This document shows, one piece after another, positions 18,452 to 27,034 of a DNA stretch of 64,000 bases; position 1 is the first letter of the stretch; each line of letters opens with the position of its first letter. The notes below the pieces were generated by a model. That model saw only the letters and a program-made list of their open reading frames with translations. It was not told the origin of the DNA and ran no database searches. Origin of the DNA: Nonomuraea gerenzanensis (lineage in GTDB: Bacteria; Actinomycetota; Actinomycetes; Streptosporangiales; Streptosporangiaceae); contig NZ_CP084058.1 of the NCBI RefSeq assembly GCF_020215645.1, forward strand, positions 1,798,001 through 1,862,000, given 5' to 3'. The translations under genes and the position numbers were made by a program.

Positions 18452-20463
18452 GGGAGCGGGCTCCCGTCGAGCGCCATCAGCGCGTTCGGGCGGAAGCCGC
18501 GCCACTGCCGCCGGTTGCGCTGCAGGAACGTGCCGATCGGCTCCTGCCAGGTGTGGTTGGCCGCGGGGCCCCTGCGCAGGATGTAGCCGAGCCCGTGCGT
18601 ACGGTAGATCTGCCCGCCCGCGGCCTGCAGCGCCTCCTGGAACTGCGTGTCCACCGAGCGCGGCAGCGGCCTGAACCCGCCCACCGCCTGGAACGCCGAC
18701 CGCTCCACCAGGATGGTCCCGCCCGCCACGAAGCTGGTGATCTGCTCGGTGATCTGATGGCGGTGCACGGTCACGTCGATGGACGACAGGTAGACGAACT
18801 CCGGCACCGTGCCGACCACCTGCGCCCCCGAGTACGAGTGCGCCAGCAGCAGGTCGGCCAGGAAGTCGGGCCCGTACCAGTCGTCGTCGTCCATCTTCAG
18901 CAGGAACGAGCCGGCGGCCCTGGCGGCGGCCAGGTTCAGCACCTCGCCGAAGACGGCCCGGCGGTCGGCCTCGTACACGGTCAGCGGCCCCTCGAACGCG
19001 GCGATCGCCGCCGCCACGTCCGGATGGCCCTTCGGCACGCCGTGCAGGGCGAGGATGACCTCCAGCTCCGCGCCGCGCTGGCGGGCGATCTGGCCGAGCG
19101 CGAAGGACACCATGTCGGTGCGGCGGGTGGCCAGCAGCACGGACGTGAGCGGGGGAGCGGGCGCGGGCGCGCCGAGCTGCTCCCACCGCGCGGCCACCCC
19201 GTGGGTGCGCAGCGCGGCGCGGCGCAGCAGGATGCTGTGCTCCTCCCGCCGCAGGTCGTCGGCGAGGTCAGGGGTACGGGTGAGCAGCTCGACGAGCTCG
19301 CCGCCGAGCGCGCCCGCCCAGCGCGGCACCGGGCCGGACACCAGCGGCACCCCGGCGGCGCTCAGCCCGGCGAGCACCCGCACGGCCGCCAGCGGGCCGC
19401 TGTGCGCGTGCCGCCAGTCCACCTCCACGCCCCTGATCTGGCGCAGCCTGGCCACGTCTGCGTCGGTCACGCCGCCCGACTCGGCGAACGACGTCACGAC
19501 CTTCCCGTCCAGCACCACCGACCAGCGCCCGTCACGCTCGGCCAGGGACGCCAGGCCACGGGACGGGGTGGTGACGAAGCCCTGGGGGTTGACCAGGCGC
19601 TCGTCCACGGGCGGGATCATGGACGGCTCGGCCAGCACGTCGGGGTCGGCCAGCGGCGAGGCGGCCATGCCGGGGCGGCCGAGCTGTTCCCAGCTCACGG
19701 CCTCCAGAGCGGGCCGCTCGATCGGCGTCCCGGCCCCCGCCCACGCGGTCTCGGGCGCGGTGAGAGCCCATCCGGCCTCGGAGGGCTTGGGTGCCCGTCC
19801 GGGCTCGGAGGCCGTGAGGGACGCGCCGGCGGCCGAGGGCGCGTCCTGGCCGGGCGCCGGATCCAGCGCGTCCGCCGTCAGCGTGCGCAGCACCACGTCA
19901 CCGCCCGGCGCGCCCACCCGCTCGGGCACGGGCCCGCCGACCTCGGCGGGCGTCGCGTTCGGGTCGCCCGGCCGCCAGTCGGCCGCGCCGACGCCGGCGA
20001 TCGCCGCCGCCGGTGCCGCGATCACGTCGAGGCGGTGCCCGGCGAACGCGCGGGCCGTGGCCGTCACCGTACGGCCGGCGGGCGTGGCGGCGGAGAACCG
20101 GGCGTCCACCACCCAGACCCGGTTCTTCGGCTGGTGGACCCGCAGGTCGGTGAGCGCCCGCCACCGGTGCGCCGGGGTGGGCGTGGGGACGGGCGCCGGG
20201 TGCGAGGCGGGCGTGTCGAGCACGGCGACGACCACCCGCTCGGCGTGCGGCAGCAGCTTGTGCAGGGTGGCGATCCTGCGCAGGTCGGCGGGGGTCATGG
20301 CGAGCACGAGCACGTCGCGGCAGCGCTCCGGCTCGGTGTGCGGCTCCAGCAGGTCGCGGTCGAGGTCCACCGCGCCGTCCCTGGCGTGCAGGTGGGGCAC
20401 GTCGTCCATCCCGGCGAAGAACACCCGCGCCTCGCGCAGCTCCGCCAGCAGCCGCTCGATCAT
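18448..20463 (-). CDS. Large type-2 glycosyltransferase with unknown N-terminal domain
   Basis: Of 671 residues, about 270 at the N-terminus are unfamiliar. They contain Rossmann-like strands (RCRDVLVLAM, ERVVVAVLD, NRVWVVDARF) and a Pro/Ala-rich linker. The remainder matches the complete 357-residue protein encoded at 22639, including RGLEVDW, DDLRREEHSILLRR, the metal motif KMDDDDWYGPDFLADL and YRTHGLGYILRRG. The C-terminus is therefore a probable inverting GT-A enzyme. It starts ATG 20463 in an ATGA overlap and ends in a GTGA overlap, so it is coupled to both neighbours. Confidence 0.75.
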   Translation of the reverse strand: MIERLLAELREARVFFAGMDDVPHLHARDGAVDLDRDLLEPHTEPERCRDVLVLAMTPADLRRIATLHKLLPHAERVVVAVLDTPASHPAPVPTPTPAHRWRALTDLRVHQPKNRVWVVDARFSAATPAGRTVTATARAFAGHRLDVIAAPAAAIAGVGAADWRPGDPNATPAEVGGPVPERVGAPGGDVVLRTLTADALDPAPGQDAPSAAGASLTASEPGRAPKPSEAGWALTAPETAWAGAGTPIERPALEAVSWEQLGRPGMAASPLADPDVLAEPSMIPPVDERLVNPQGFVTTPSRGLASLAERDGRWSVVLDGKVVTSFAESGGVTDADVARLRQIRGVEVDWRHAHSGPLAAVRVLAGLSAAGVPLVSGPVPRWAGALGGELVELLTRTPDLADDLRREEHSILLRRAALRTHGVAARWEQLGAPAPAPPLTSVLLATRRTDMVSFALGQIARQRGAELEVILALHGVPKGHPDVAAAIAAFEGPLTVYEADRRAVFGEVLNLAAARAAGSFLLKMDDDDWYGPDFLADLLLAHSYSGAQVVGTVPEFVYLSSIDVTVHRHQITEQITSFVAGGTILVERSAFQAVGGFRPLPRSVDTQFQEALQAAGGQIYRTHGLGYILRRGPAANHTWQEPIGTFLQRNRRQWRGFRPNALMALDGSPLP

Positions 20464-21953
20464 CCGGCGCTCCGGAGGTGGCGCATGAGCGAGTTCAGCG
20501 GCCCGCGCGGCTCCTGCTCGGCGGGTGGCTCGCTGAGCCGCTCGACCTCGGCGGACAGCCGTTCGACCGTGGCCTTCAGCTCCTTGATCTCGGCCAGCCG
20601 CTGCCCGGCCAGCGCCCGCCACTTGGCGGGCTCCCCGGTCAGGGGCTCCGCCTCGTCGGCGGGGGCGAAGCCGTACTCGGAGCCGCTGACCCACTGCGAC
20701 CCGAACATCTCGTCCACCAGGTCGTCGGCGGCGCCGGTGAACAGCGCGGCGCGGGCGAAGGCGGCGGTGCGCTCCAGGCGCGCGGCCACGACCCCGTCCG
20801 GGCACTCGGCGAGCGCCACGCAGATCAGCCCGAGCAGGTCGCGGTCGGCGTGCCGGACGAGCCCGGCGAGCGTGTCGGCGCCCAGCACCCACCCGGCGGG
20901 CAGCGTGACCAGGAACGGGGCGGGCGCGGCCGACTCCGGTACGCTCTGCGCGAACTCGACCCGCGGCTCGTGCGCGTAGAGGTTGTGCAGGAGGCGCAGC
21001 TCCAGCAGGGGGTCGTCGAGGTTCGAGCGCCGCTCGCCGGTCAGCTTGCTCCAGGGCCCGACGAGGGTGACCGCCGCGTCGGTGAGCGTGCCGGCCAGCG
21101 CCGAGTCCACGGTGGCGCGCGTCTCCTCGTACGTCGTGGCGGTCACCGCGACCCGCACGTACGGCACCAGCCAGTGGCGGCGCGGATGCTTGCGCAGCCA
21201 GCGCAGATCGGGGATCAGGTCACCGAGGTAGGACCAGTTGTGCCGGTGCACCTCCCGCTCCCGCGACATCACGGTGGAGGGCCCGACGTGCCAGGCCCTG
21301 GCCTCGGCGTCGGGGATGAACACCGCGCCCGCCTGGGCCAGCCGGTAGCCCAGCTCGGTGTCCTCGGCCATGTTCAGCGTGGCGTCCACGCCGCCCGCCG
21401 CGCGCAGCAGGTCCGCGCGGACGGAGGTGGAGGCGCCGGTGTGCAGCAGGTACGGGTTCGCCCCCGCGTCCTTGAGCCGCCTGGTCGATTCGAGGATCTT
21501 CTTCGTGTACGCGCTCTGCGTGCCCTCCTCGCCCGGCGCGTCCACGAACCTCGTCTCACCGATCACCACCGCGTAGTCGATCAGGTGGTGCCAGCGCAGG
21601 TGCGCCTCCAGGTGGTCGTCGGCCAGGAGCATGTCGGAGTCCAGCCAGTGGATCACGTCGCCGGTGGCCGCGAGCTGCCCGGCCTGCCTGGCGGCGCCGC
21701 GTCCCCACCCGTCGCGCACCTGTACGACCCGCGCCCCCGGCACCCGCAGCGGCGGCTCGCTGCCGTCGTCGGCCACGATGATCTCGACCAGCTCGGCCGG
21801 GTACGTCTGCCGCGCCAGCGCGGGCACCGTGCGCTCCAGCGCCTCCTGGCAGTCGTAGGCCGGGATGACCACCGACACCCGCAGCGACGGCCGCCACGTG
21901 CCCGGCTCCGGCGGGCGCAGCACGCCGTAGTCGTTGTGCCTGATCCGCGTCAT
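20460..21953 (-). CDS. Family 2 glycosyltransferase with degenerate second GT-A-like domain and coiled coil
   Basis: This 497-residue protein belongs to the type-1 paralogues. The N-terminal signature NDYGVLRPPEPGTWRPSL precedes a GT-A domain with VSVVIPAYDCQEAL, IIVADDGS, the metal motif HWLDSDM and MAEDTELGYRLAQ. The second domain begins at LVPYVRVAVTATTYEETRATV and lacks an acidic metal motif. The C-terminus (about 440-480) is a Leu/Glu/Lys heptad coiled coil. It is the second gene of a four-gene operon coupled by 4-bp overlaps. Confidence 0.78.
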   Translation of the reverse strand: MTRIRHNDYGVLRPPEPGTWRPSLRVSVVIPAYDCQEALERTVPALARQTYPAELVEIIVADDGSEPPLRVPGARVVQVRDGWGRGAARQAGQLAATGDVIHWLDSDMLLADDHLEAHLRWHHLIDYAVVIGETRFVDAPGEEGTQSAYTKKILESTRRLKDAGANPYLLHTGASTSVRADLLRAAGGVDATLNMAEDTELGYRLAQAGAVFIPDAEARAWHVGPSTVMSREREVHRHNWSYLGDLIPDLRWLRKHPRRHWLVPYVRVAVTATTYEETRATVDSALAGTLTDAAVTLVGPWSKLTGERRSNLDDPLLELRLLHNLYAHEPRVEFAQSVPESAAPAPFLVTLPAGWVLGADTLAGLVRHADRDLLGLICVALAECPDGVVAARLERTAAFARAALFTGAADDLVDEMFGSQWVSGSEYGFAPADEAEPLTGEPAKWRALAGQRLAEIKELKATVERLSAEVERLSEPPAEQEPRGPLNSLMRHLRSAG

Positions 21954-22411
21954 ACGGCGTCCTTGGCCAGGCCCCTGATCTCCTCGCGCAGCTCCGCCAC
22001 CTCGCGGGCCCGCGCCATGGCGTTGACCCGGTCCTCACCGAGGGAGGCGAGGATGGCGCCGATGTCGTCGGCCCGCCGCGCGGCGGAGTCCTCGACGGCC
22101 TGCACCAGCACGTCCAGCCTGGTCTCGATGGTCTTCAGCGCGGCGGTGGTCCTGGCCAGCTCCGCCTCGTGCTTCTTGACGCGCAGGTCGATGCGGTGCG
22201 CCTTGCCGTCGAGGCGGCGCACGGTGAGCAGGAGCAGGGCGAGCGCTGCCAGGCAGACCAGGAACGCCACGGTGGCCGCGGCGGCGCCGAGCGTGATCAG
22301 GTCGGCCAGGACGAGGAGGGCGAGCACGCCGAGGGCCAGTGCTGCGAGGGGTGCGGCGGTCGCCGCCAGCCGGCGGGGCGAGAGCATCCGCGCATACCTT
22401 TCGTAGTTCAC
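21950..22411 (-). CDS. Small membrane protein with coiled coil, first gene of a glycosyltransferase operon
   Basis: The 153-residue protein has two closely spaced hydrophobic segments (about residues 17-38 and 44-63) followed by a long charged helix (70-150) with heptad character. It resembles no enzyme. By position and design it could anchor the coiled-coil glycosyltransferases of the cluster to the membrane through helix pairing, which is inference. Its stop overlaps the next start (ATGA). Confidence 0.65.
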   Translation of the reverse strand: MNYERYARMLSPRRLAATAAPLAALALGVLALLVLADLITLGAAAATVAFLVCLAALALLLLTVRRLDGKAHRIDLRVKKHEAELARTTAALKTIETRLDVLVQAVEDSAARRADDIGAILASLGEDRVNAMARAREVAELREEIRGLAKDAV

Positions 22412-22449
22412 GACTGGGAGGACATCGGAGGCTTCACGGACATCAGGGG

Positions 22450-22478
22450 AGTATTGACACCTTATTCAACATTGGCAA
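22450..22478 (-). promoter_or_regulatory. Candidate promoter of the minus-strand glycosyltransferase operon
   Basis: On the minus strand TTGCCA (22478-22473) and AATACT (22455-22450) are spaced by 17 bases, predicting a start near 22443 and a leader of about 30 bases. The stretch is clearly richer in A+T than the surroundings. The same 227-bp gap (22412-22638) must also contain the promoter of the divergent plus-strand pair; TAAGGT at 22591-22596 is a possible -10 for it. Confidence 0.45.
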
Positions 22479-22638
22479 CCACCGTGCCATATCTTCCAGC
22501 AGGTTCCCAGCGAATCATCAGGCTCACGGCCTGCGCCGAACGTCTCCTGCCGAATCTGGCATGCGCGTCTACTCGCCAGTAAAACGGGCGTAAGGTAGGC
22601 GCCGATCACATCCCGTACGGCCGAGGAGCACACCACCC

Positions 22639-23712
22639 ATGTCCGTCACCCCCTGCGGCTTCACGCGTACGCCGGAGAAGGGGCTGGCCCGCCTGCACTG
22701 GGGCGACACCGGCTGGGCGGCGGAGGGCGAGCCGCTCGACGTGCCCGCGCTGCGCCCGCTGCGCGGCCTGGAGGTCGAGTGGCCGGACAGGCGGGTGCCG
22801 CTCGACGGCTTGCTCGAACTGGCCGCCGCCGGGGTGCCGCTGACGGCCGGGCACGCGCCGCCGTGGGTGCCGGACGACCTGGCGGCGCTGCTCACCGACC
22901 GCGACTGGCTCGGCCACGCCGCCGACGGCACCGCGCGGTCGCTGGCCGACCTGCGCCGCGAGGAGCACAGCGTACGCCTGCGCCGCCTGGCCCACCCCGT
23001 CGCCGTCCCGCAGGTCAGCATCCTGATGGCGACCAGGCGACCGGCCCTCGTCGGTCAGGCTCTGGCCCAGATGGAGAGCCAGCGCGACGTCCGCGCCGAG
23101 GTGCTGCTGGGGCTGCACGGGGTGCGCCACGACCAGGTACGCGACGCGGTCGCGGCCTGCTCGCTGCCCGTGCGGTGGGTGGAGGCCGACGCGTCGGTGC
23201 CGTTCGGCGAGGTGCTCAACCGGGCCGCGGCGCTCGCGAGCGGCGACCACCTGGCCAAGTGGGACGACGACGACTGGTACGGCCCCCGCCACCTGGCCGA
23301 CCTGTTCATGGCGGCGTCGTACGCCGGGGCCGACGTGGTGGGCACCACGGCCGAGTTCTTCTACCTGGAGCCGTTGAAGGCGACGGTGCGGCGCACGACG
23401 TTCGCGAGCGGGGCGAGCTATCCGAGCGAGGTCTGGGCCGATCACGTGGCCGGTGGCACGATCATGGTGTCTCGCACGAAATTCCATGAAATAGGCGGAT
23501 TTCCGGGATTGCCGCGTGCCGTCGATCTCGAATTCCTGAAAGCGGCGCAGAAGGCGGGCGCCCGCGTCTATCGCACGCACGGGCTCGGTTACGTGCTGCG
23601 CCGCGGCCTCAGCGCCGACCACACCTGGCAGCTCCCGCTGTCCCACTTCCTCAAGGTGGCCGTCAACCAGTGGCGCGGCTTCCGCCCCAGCCTGCTGATG
23701 GAAGCCGCATGA
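22639..23712 (+). CDS. Type-2 glycosyltransferase (GT2-like)
   Basis: The 357-residue protein is colinear with the C-terminal 400 residues of the large protein encoded at 18448-20463, including CGFTRTPEKGLARL, RGLEVEW, DLRREEHSVRLRRL and the GT-A core (VSILMATRRP, FGEVLNRAAALA, metal motif KWDDDDWYGP, YRTHGLGYVLRRG). It has no signal peptide and would act at the cytoplasmic face. It overlaps the next gene by ATGA, mirroring the type-2/type-1 order of the minus-strand operon. Confidence 0.78.
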   Translation: MSVTPCGFTRTPEKGLARLHWGDTGWAAEGEPLDVPALRPLRGLEVEWPDRRVPLDGLLELAAAGVPLTAGHAPPWVPDDLAALLTDRDWLGHAADGTARSLADLRREEHSVRLRRLAHPVAVPQVSILMATRRPALVGQALAQMESQRDVRAEVLLGLHGVRHDQVRDAVAACSLPVRWVEADASVPFGEVLNRAAALASGDHLAKWDDDDWYGPRHLADLFMAASYAGADVVGTTAEFFYLEPLKATVRRTTFASGASYPSEVWADHVAGGTIMVSRTKFHEIGGFPGLPRAVDLEFLKAAQKAGARVYRTHGLGYVLRRGLSADHTWQLPLSHFLKVAVNQWRGFRPSLLMEAA

Positions 23713-25334
23713 CCGGACGCGGCAGAGTGCGCGGCAACGACTACCGGGTGCTCGCCCCCGAGGAACACTTCACGCCGCGGCTCACGGTCAGCGTCGTCAT
23801 CCCGGCCTACGGCGGGCAGGACAAGCTCGACCTGGTGCTCGCCGCGCTGGCCAGACAGACCTACCCGGCCGGGCTCACCGAGATCATCGTCGTCGACAAC
23901 GGCAGCTCGCCGCCGCTGCGGCTGCCCGCCGGCACGGCCGCCCGGCTGGTGGTGTGCGAGCGTCCCGGCCGGGCCAGCGCGCGCAACGCCGGGCTGGCGC
24001 TGGCCACGGGCGACGTCGTCCACTGGCTCGACTCCGACGTGGTGCTCACCCCCGGGGCCGTCGAGGCGCACATGCGCTGGCACCACGCCGCCCCTTACCT
24101 GGTCGTCACCGGCTACCTCCGCTTCACCGGCGCGCCGCTGCCCGCCGTCCTGCCGGACGACCTGGAGGCGGCGTTCGAGCCGGCCGAGCCGCACGCCTGG
24201 ATCGTCGACCTGGTGGAGCGCACGGACGGGCTCACCGACAACCCGCAGCGCCCCTTCAGCCTGCACGTCGGCGGCGCCACCTCGGTCAGCGCCCGGCTCA
24301 TCGAGGCGGCGGGGCCGATGGACGAGGACCTGATCCTCGGCCAGGACACGGAGCTGGGCTACCGGCTGGCGCAGGCGGGCGCCGTCTTCGTGCCCGAGCC
24401 CGCCGCCCGCGCCTACCATCTCGGCCCGACGATGCGCATGCGCGACAAGCAGCCCATCGACCGGGTCAGCCACGCCTTCGTCGCCGACCGCATCCCGGCC
24501 TACCGCTGGCTCAGGGGGCACCCGGGGCGGCAGTGGAAGGTGCCGTACGTGACGGTGGTCGTGGACGGCACGCGCGGCTACGACGACGTGCGCGCCAGCG
24601 TGGACGCGGTGCTCGCCGGCACCGTGCCCGACGTGTCGGTGCTGCTCACCGGCCCCTGGTCGGCGCTCGACCGCGACCGCCGCGCCCCGCTCCAGGACCC
24701 CGACCTGGAGCCGGTGCTCGTCCACGGGCACTACCTGCACGAGGGCCGCGTCCGCCTGGCCGAGAAGGCGGAGGTGGACCCGGCGGTGCCCTTCGTCCTG
24801 CACCTGCCGGCCGGCTGGGCCCCCGCCGAGGACACCCTCGCCCGCCTGCTCGACCTGGCCCGCGACGACGGCCTCGGGCTGGTCAACGTCCTGCTGCACG
24901 AGTCCGCCGACGGCGTCGTCGCGGCCCGTCTGGAGCGTACGTCCGCCTTCGCCCGGGCCCGCATCGTCGCCGCTCCCGGCGAGGACCTGGACGACGTGGT
25001 GGACGAGGTGTCGGGCGTGGCCTGGGTCGAGGGCGAGACGTACGGCTTCACCACCGAGCCCGCCGCCCCGCAGGGCCGCCGAGGGGCGTACCGGGCGCGC
25101 GAGGAGGCGCAGGCCGAGGCCGCCCGGCTGGCCAAGGAGGTCGAGCGGCTGCGCGGGCAGGTCACCAAGTGGCGGGAGGAGGCGGGGCGGTGGCGCAAGT
25201 CCACCGTGGAGCTGCGGCGCGAGGTGGGCACCCTGCGCCGCCAGCTCACCGCCGTCACCCGGGCGCAGCAGGGGCTGCGCACGCTGGTCTCCACCACCAT
25301 GCGACGCGCCCTGCGCAAGCGGCTGCGCGGCTGA
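23709..25334 (+). CDS. Family 2 glycosyltransferase with degenerate second GT-A-like domain and long coiled coil
   Basis: This 541-residue type-1 paralogue has NDYRVLAPEE, then a GT-A domain (VSVVIPAYGGQDKLDL, IIVVDNGS, HWLDSDV, LGQDTELGYRLAQ). A second domain starts at VPYVTVVVDGTRGYDDVRAS, and its metal-site equivalent reads LPAGWAPAED. Residues 445-530 are a basic heptad coiled coil. I use ATG 23709, which overlaps the previous stop. The next gene is convergent and ends 42 bp away. Confidence 0.78.
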   Translation: MTGRGRVRGNDYRVLAPEEHFTPRLTVSVVIPAYGGQDKLDLVLAALARQTYPAGLTEIIVVDNGSSPPLRLPAGTAARLVVCERPGRASARNAGLALATGDVVHWLDSDVVLTPGAVEAHMRWHHAAPYLVVTGYLRFTGAPLPAVLPDDLEAAFEPAEPHAWIVDLVERTDGLTDNPQRPFSLHVGGATSVSARLIEAAGPMDEDLILGQDTELGYRLAQAGAVFVPEPAARAYHLGPTMRMRDKQPIDRVSHAFVADRIPAYRWLRGHPGRQWKVPYVTVVVDGTRGYDDVRASVDAVLAGTVPDVSVLLTGPWSALDRDRRAPLQDPDLEPVLVHGHYLHEGRVRLAEKAEVDPAVPFVLHLPAGWAPAEDTLARLLDLARDDGLGLVNVLLHESADGVVAARLERTSAFARARIVAAPGEDLDDVVDEVSGVAWVEGETYGFTTEPAAPQGRRGAYRAREEAQAEAARLAKEVERLRGQVTKWREEAGRWRKSTVELRREVGTLRRQLTAVTRAQQGLRTLVSTTMRRALRKRLRG

Positions 25335-25376
25335 CGGCGCCCCGCCGGGACCCCCGTCAGTTGCGCCAGACCCTCG

Positions 25377-26867
25377 TCAGTTGGGGCGCAGGGCGGACTT
25401 CAGCCGCCGCAGCAGCGAGTTCTCCGCCGGATCCCCCGGCAGCGCCACGGGTGCGGACGCCGCAGGCGGCGCCGGGATGGTGACCGGCTCGGGCTGCGCG
25501 GGCGCGGGCCAGAACCGGTCCGGCGGCTCGTGCCGCACCCCGTGCGTGACCGAGATCACCTCGTCCACGTCGTCGCCCGGCGAGGTGAGCAGGCAGGCCC
25601 GCCCCAGCGCGGAGGTCCGTTCGAGCCGCGCCGTGCGCCCGTCGGGCAGGTCCACGACCAGCACGCCGGTGAGGTCCTTCTGCACCGACTCGACCATGCG
25701 CTCCAGCGTCGCCCGATGCAGCGGCACGTCCACCGGCCCCCGGTAGCGGAACGGGATCGGCGCCGGGGTGGGCGCGGCCTCGTCGATGAGCCTGATGCGC
25801 TGGTCGTCGGCGAACAGGTCACGCATGAGCCGCAGCTCGAAGCACGGGTCCGACAGGCCGAAGCGCTCCCCGGACGACAGCCGCGACCACGGCCCCACCA
25901 GCGTCACCACGACGTCCTGCAGCTTGCCGTCCAGCGCCGCCGCGACCGCCTGCCGCACCACCGACTCGCTGGTGCCGGTGACGTCGAGCACCACCTCCAC
26001 GTACGGCACCAGCCACCGCCGCCCCCGGTCCTTGCGCAGGTCACGGCGCAGGGGGATCCGGTGCGCCAGGTACGGCTCCACGGCCCGCACGGCGCGCTCC
26101 CTGTCACGGTGCTGCGAGGGCAGCCCCAGGTGCACGGCCTGCGCGTCCATGTCGGGCACGAAGACGACGCCGTGCATGGCCAGCCGGTAGGAGAACTCGG
26201 TGTCCTCGCCCCGGATGACGGTCGGGTCCAGACCGCCCACGGCGTGGAAGACCTCCCTGGGAAGGGCGAAGGTCGGGCCCGTGCACACGTGGTAGGGGTT
26301 GCGGCTCTTGCGCAGCCCGTCGGTCTTGGCGATCGTCGCCTCGGTCGAGCTGGCCACGGCGCTTCCGAGGTCGAACAGCTCTCCCAGACGTCCCGCCCGG
26401 AAGACCTGGCGCGGCGTGACGGGTGGCGCCTCGACGAACTTCTTCATGCCGATCGTGACCAGGTAGTCGGTCACGTGGTGCCATCGGGCCAGGGCCTCGA
26501 TGTGCTCGCGGCAGGCGACCATGTCGGAGTCGAGCCGCTGGATGATCTCCCCGTCGGCGGCTTTCGCGCCGGTGTTGACGGCGTTGGAGATGCCCCAGCC
26601 GTCCTCCACGCGTACCAGCCGGGTGCCGACCGGGCGGATCTCCGGCAGGCGGATGGGCGGCCGGCTGCCGTCGTCGACGACCAGGACCTCCATGAGGTGC
26701 GCCGGGTACGTCTGCGCGGCGAGCGCCGCCAGCGTCAGGTCGAGCTTGTCCTGCCCGCCGTGCGCGGGTATCACCACGCTCACGGATAGGGCGGGTGACC
26801 AGGCGCCGAGCTGCGGTGCCGCCAGTGGTGAATAGTCGTTCTGCCTCAGAGCAGGACGCGCGTTCAT
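25377..26867 (-). CDS. Family 2 glycosyltransferase with degenerate second domain, no coiled coil
   Basis: This 496-residue member of the type-1 paralogues shows QNDYSPLAAPQLGAWSPAL, VSVVIPAHGGQDKLDL, LVVDDGS, the metal motif QRLDSDM and IRGEDTEFSYRLAMHG. The second domain begins at LVPYVEVVLDVTGTSESV. Unlike its relatives it ends in a Pro/Ala-rich tail and a short basic stretch (LLRRLKSALRP) rather than a coiled coil. Start ATG 26867 follows AGGGGGT. It is transcribed alone, divergently from thrC. Confidence 0.77.
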   Translation of the reverse strand: MNARPALRQNDYSPLAAPQLGAWSPALSVSVVIPAHGGQDKLDLTLAALAAQTYPAHLMEVLVVDDGSRPPIRLPEIRPVGTRLVRVEDGWGISNAVNTGAKAADGEIIQRLDSDMVACREHIEALARWHHVTDYLVTIGMKKFVEAPPVTPRQVFRAGRLGELFDLGSAVASSTEATIAKTDGLRKSRNPYHVCTGPTFALPREVFHAVGGLDPTVIRGEDTEFSYRLAMHGVVFVPDMDAQAVHLGLPSQHRDRERAVRAVEPYLAHRIPLRRDLRKDRGRRWLVPYVEVVLDVTGTSESVVRQAVAAALDGKLQDVVVTLVGPWSRLSSGERFGLSDPCFELRLMRDLFADDQRIRLIDEAAPTPAPIPFRYRGPVDVPLHRATLERMVESVQKDLTGVLVVDLPDGRTARLERTSALGRACLLTSPGDDVDEVISVTHGVRHEPPDRFWPAPAQPEPVTIPAPPAASAPVALPGDPAENSLLRRLKSALRPN

Positions 26868-27034
26868 GGTCGTGACCCCCTGCCGAGACCTTATCGGGAG
26901 ATGCTGAGAATTTCCTGAATAGTGCTCCTGTCCAACGCGGATCCCGCGGCGGAGTCCGACCCGTGGACGCGGCTCCGCGCCACGCGCATACACCCCGTAC
27001 ACTCGGTGCCCAACACCGCAGGTAGGGAGTCATC

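Noticed and set aside
16736..19186. A single 816-residue protein spanning two glycosyltransferase genes
   Set aside because: The first part is an out-of-frame shadow of the upstream gene; the family N-terminus starts at GTG 18451.
15877..27034. Integration of the hom-thrC insert as a defined mobile element
   Set aside because: I saw no integrase, transposase, tRNA target or flanking direct repeats at the borders.
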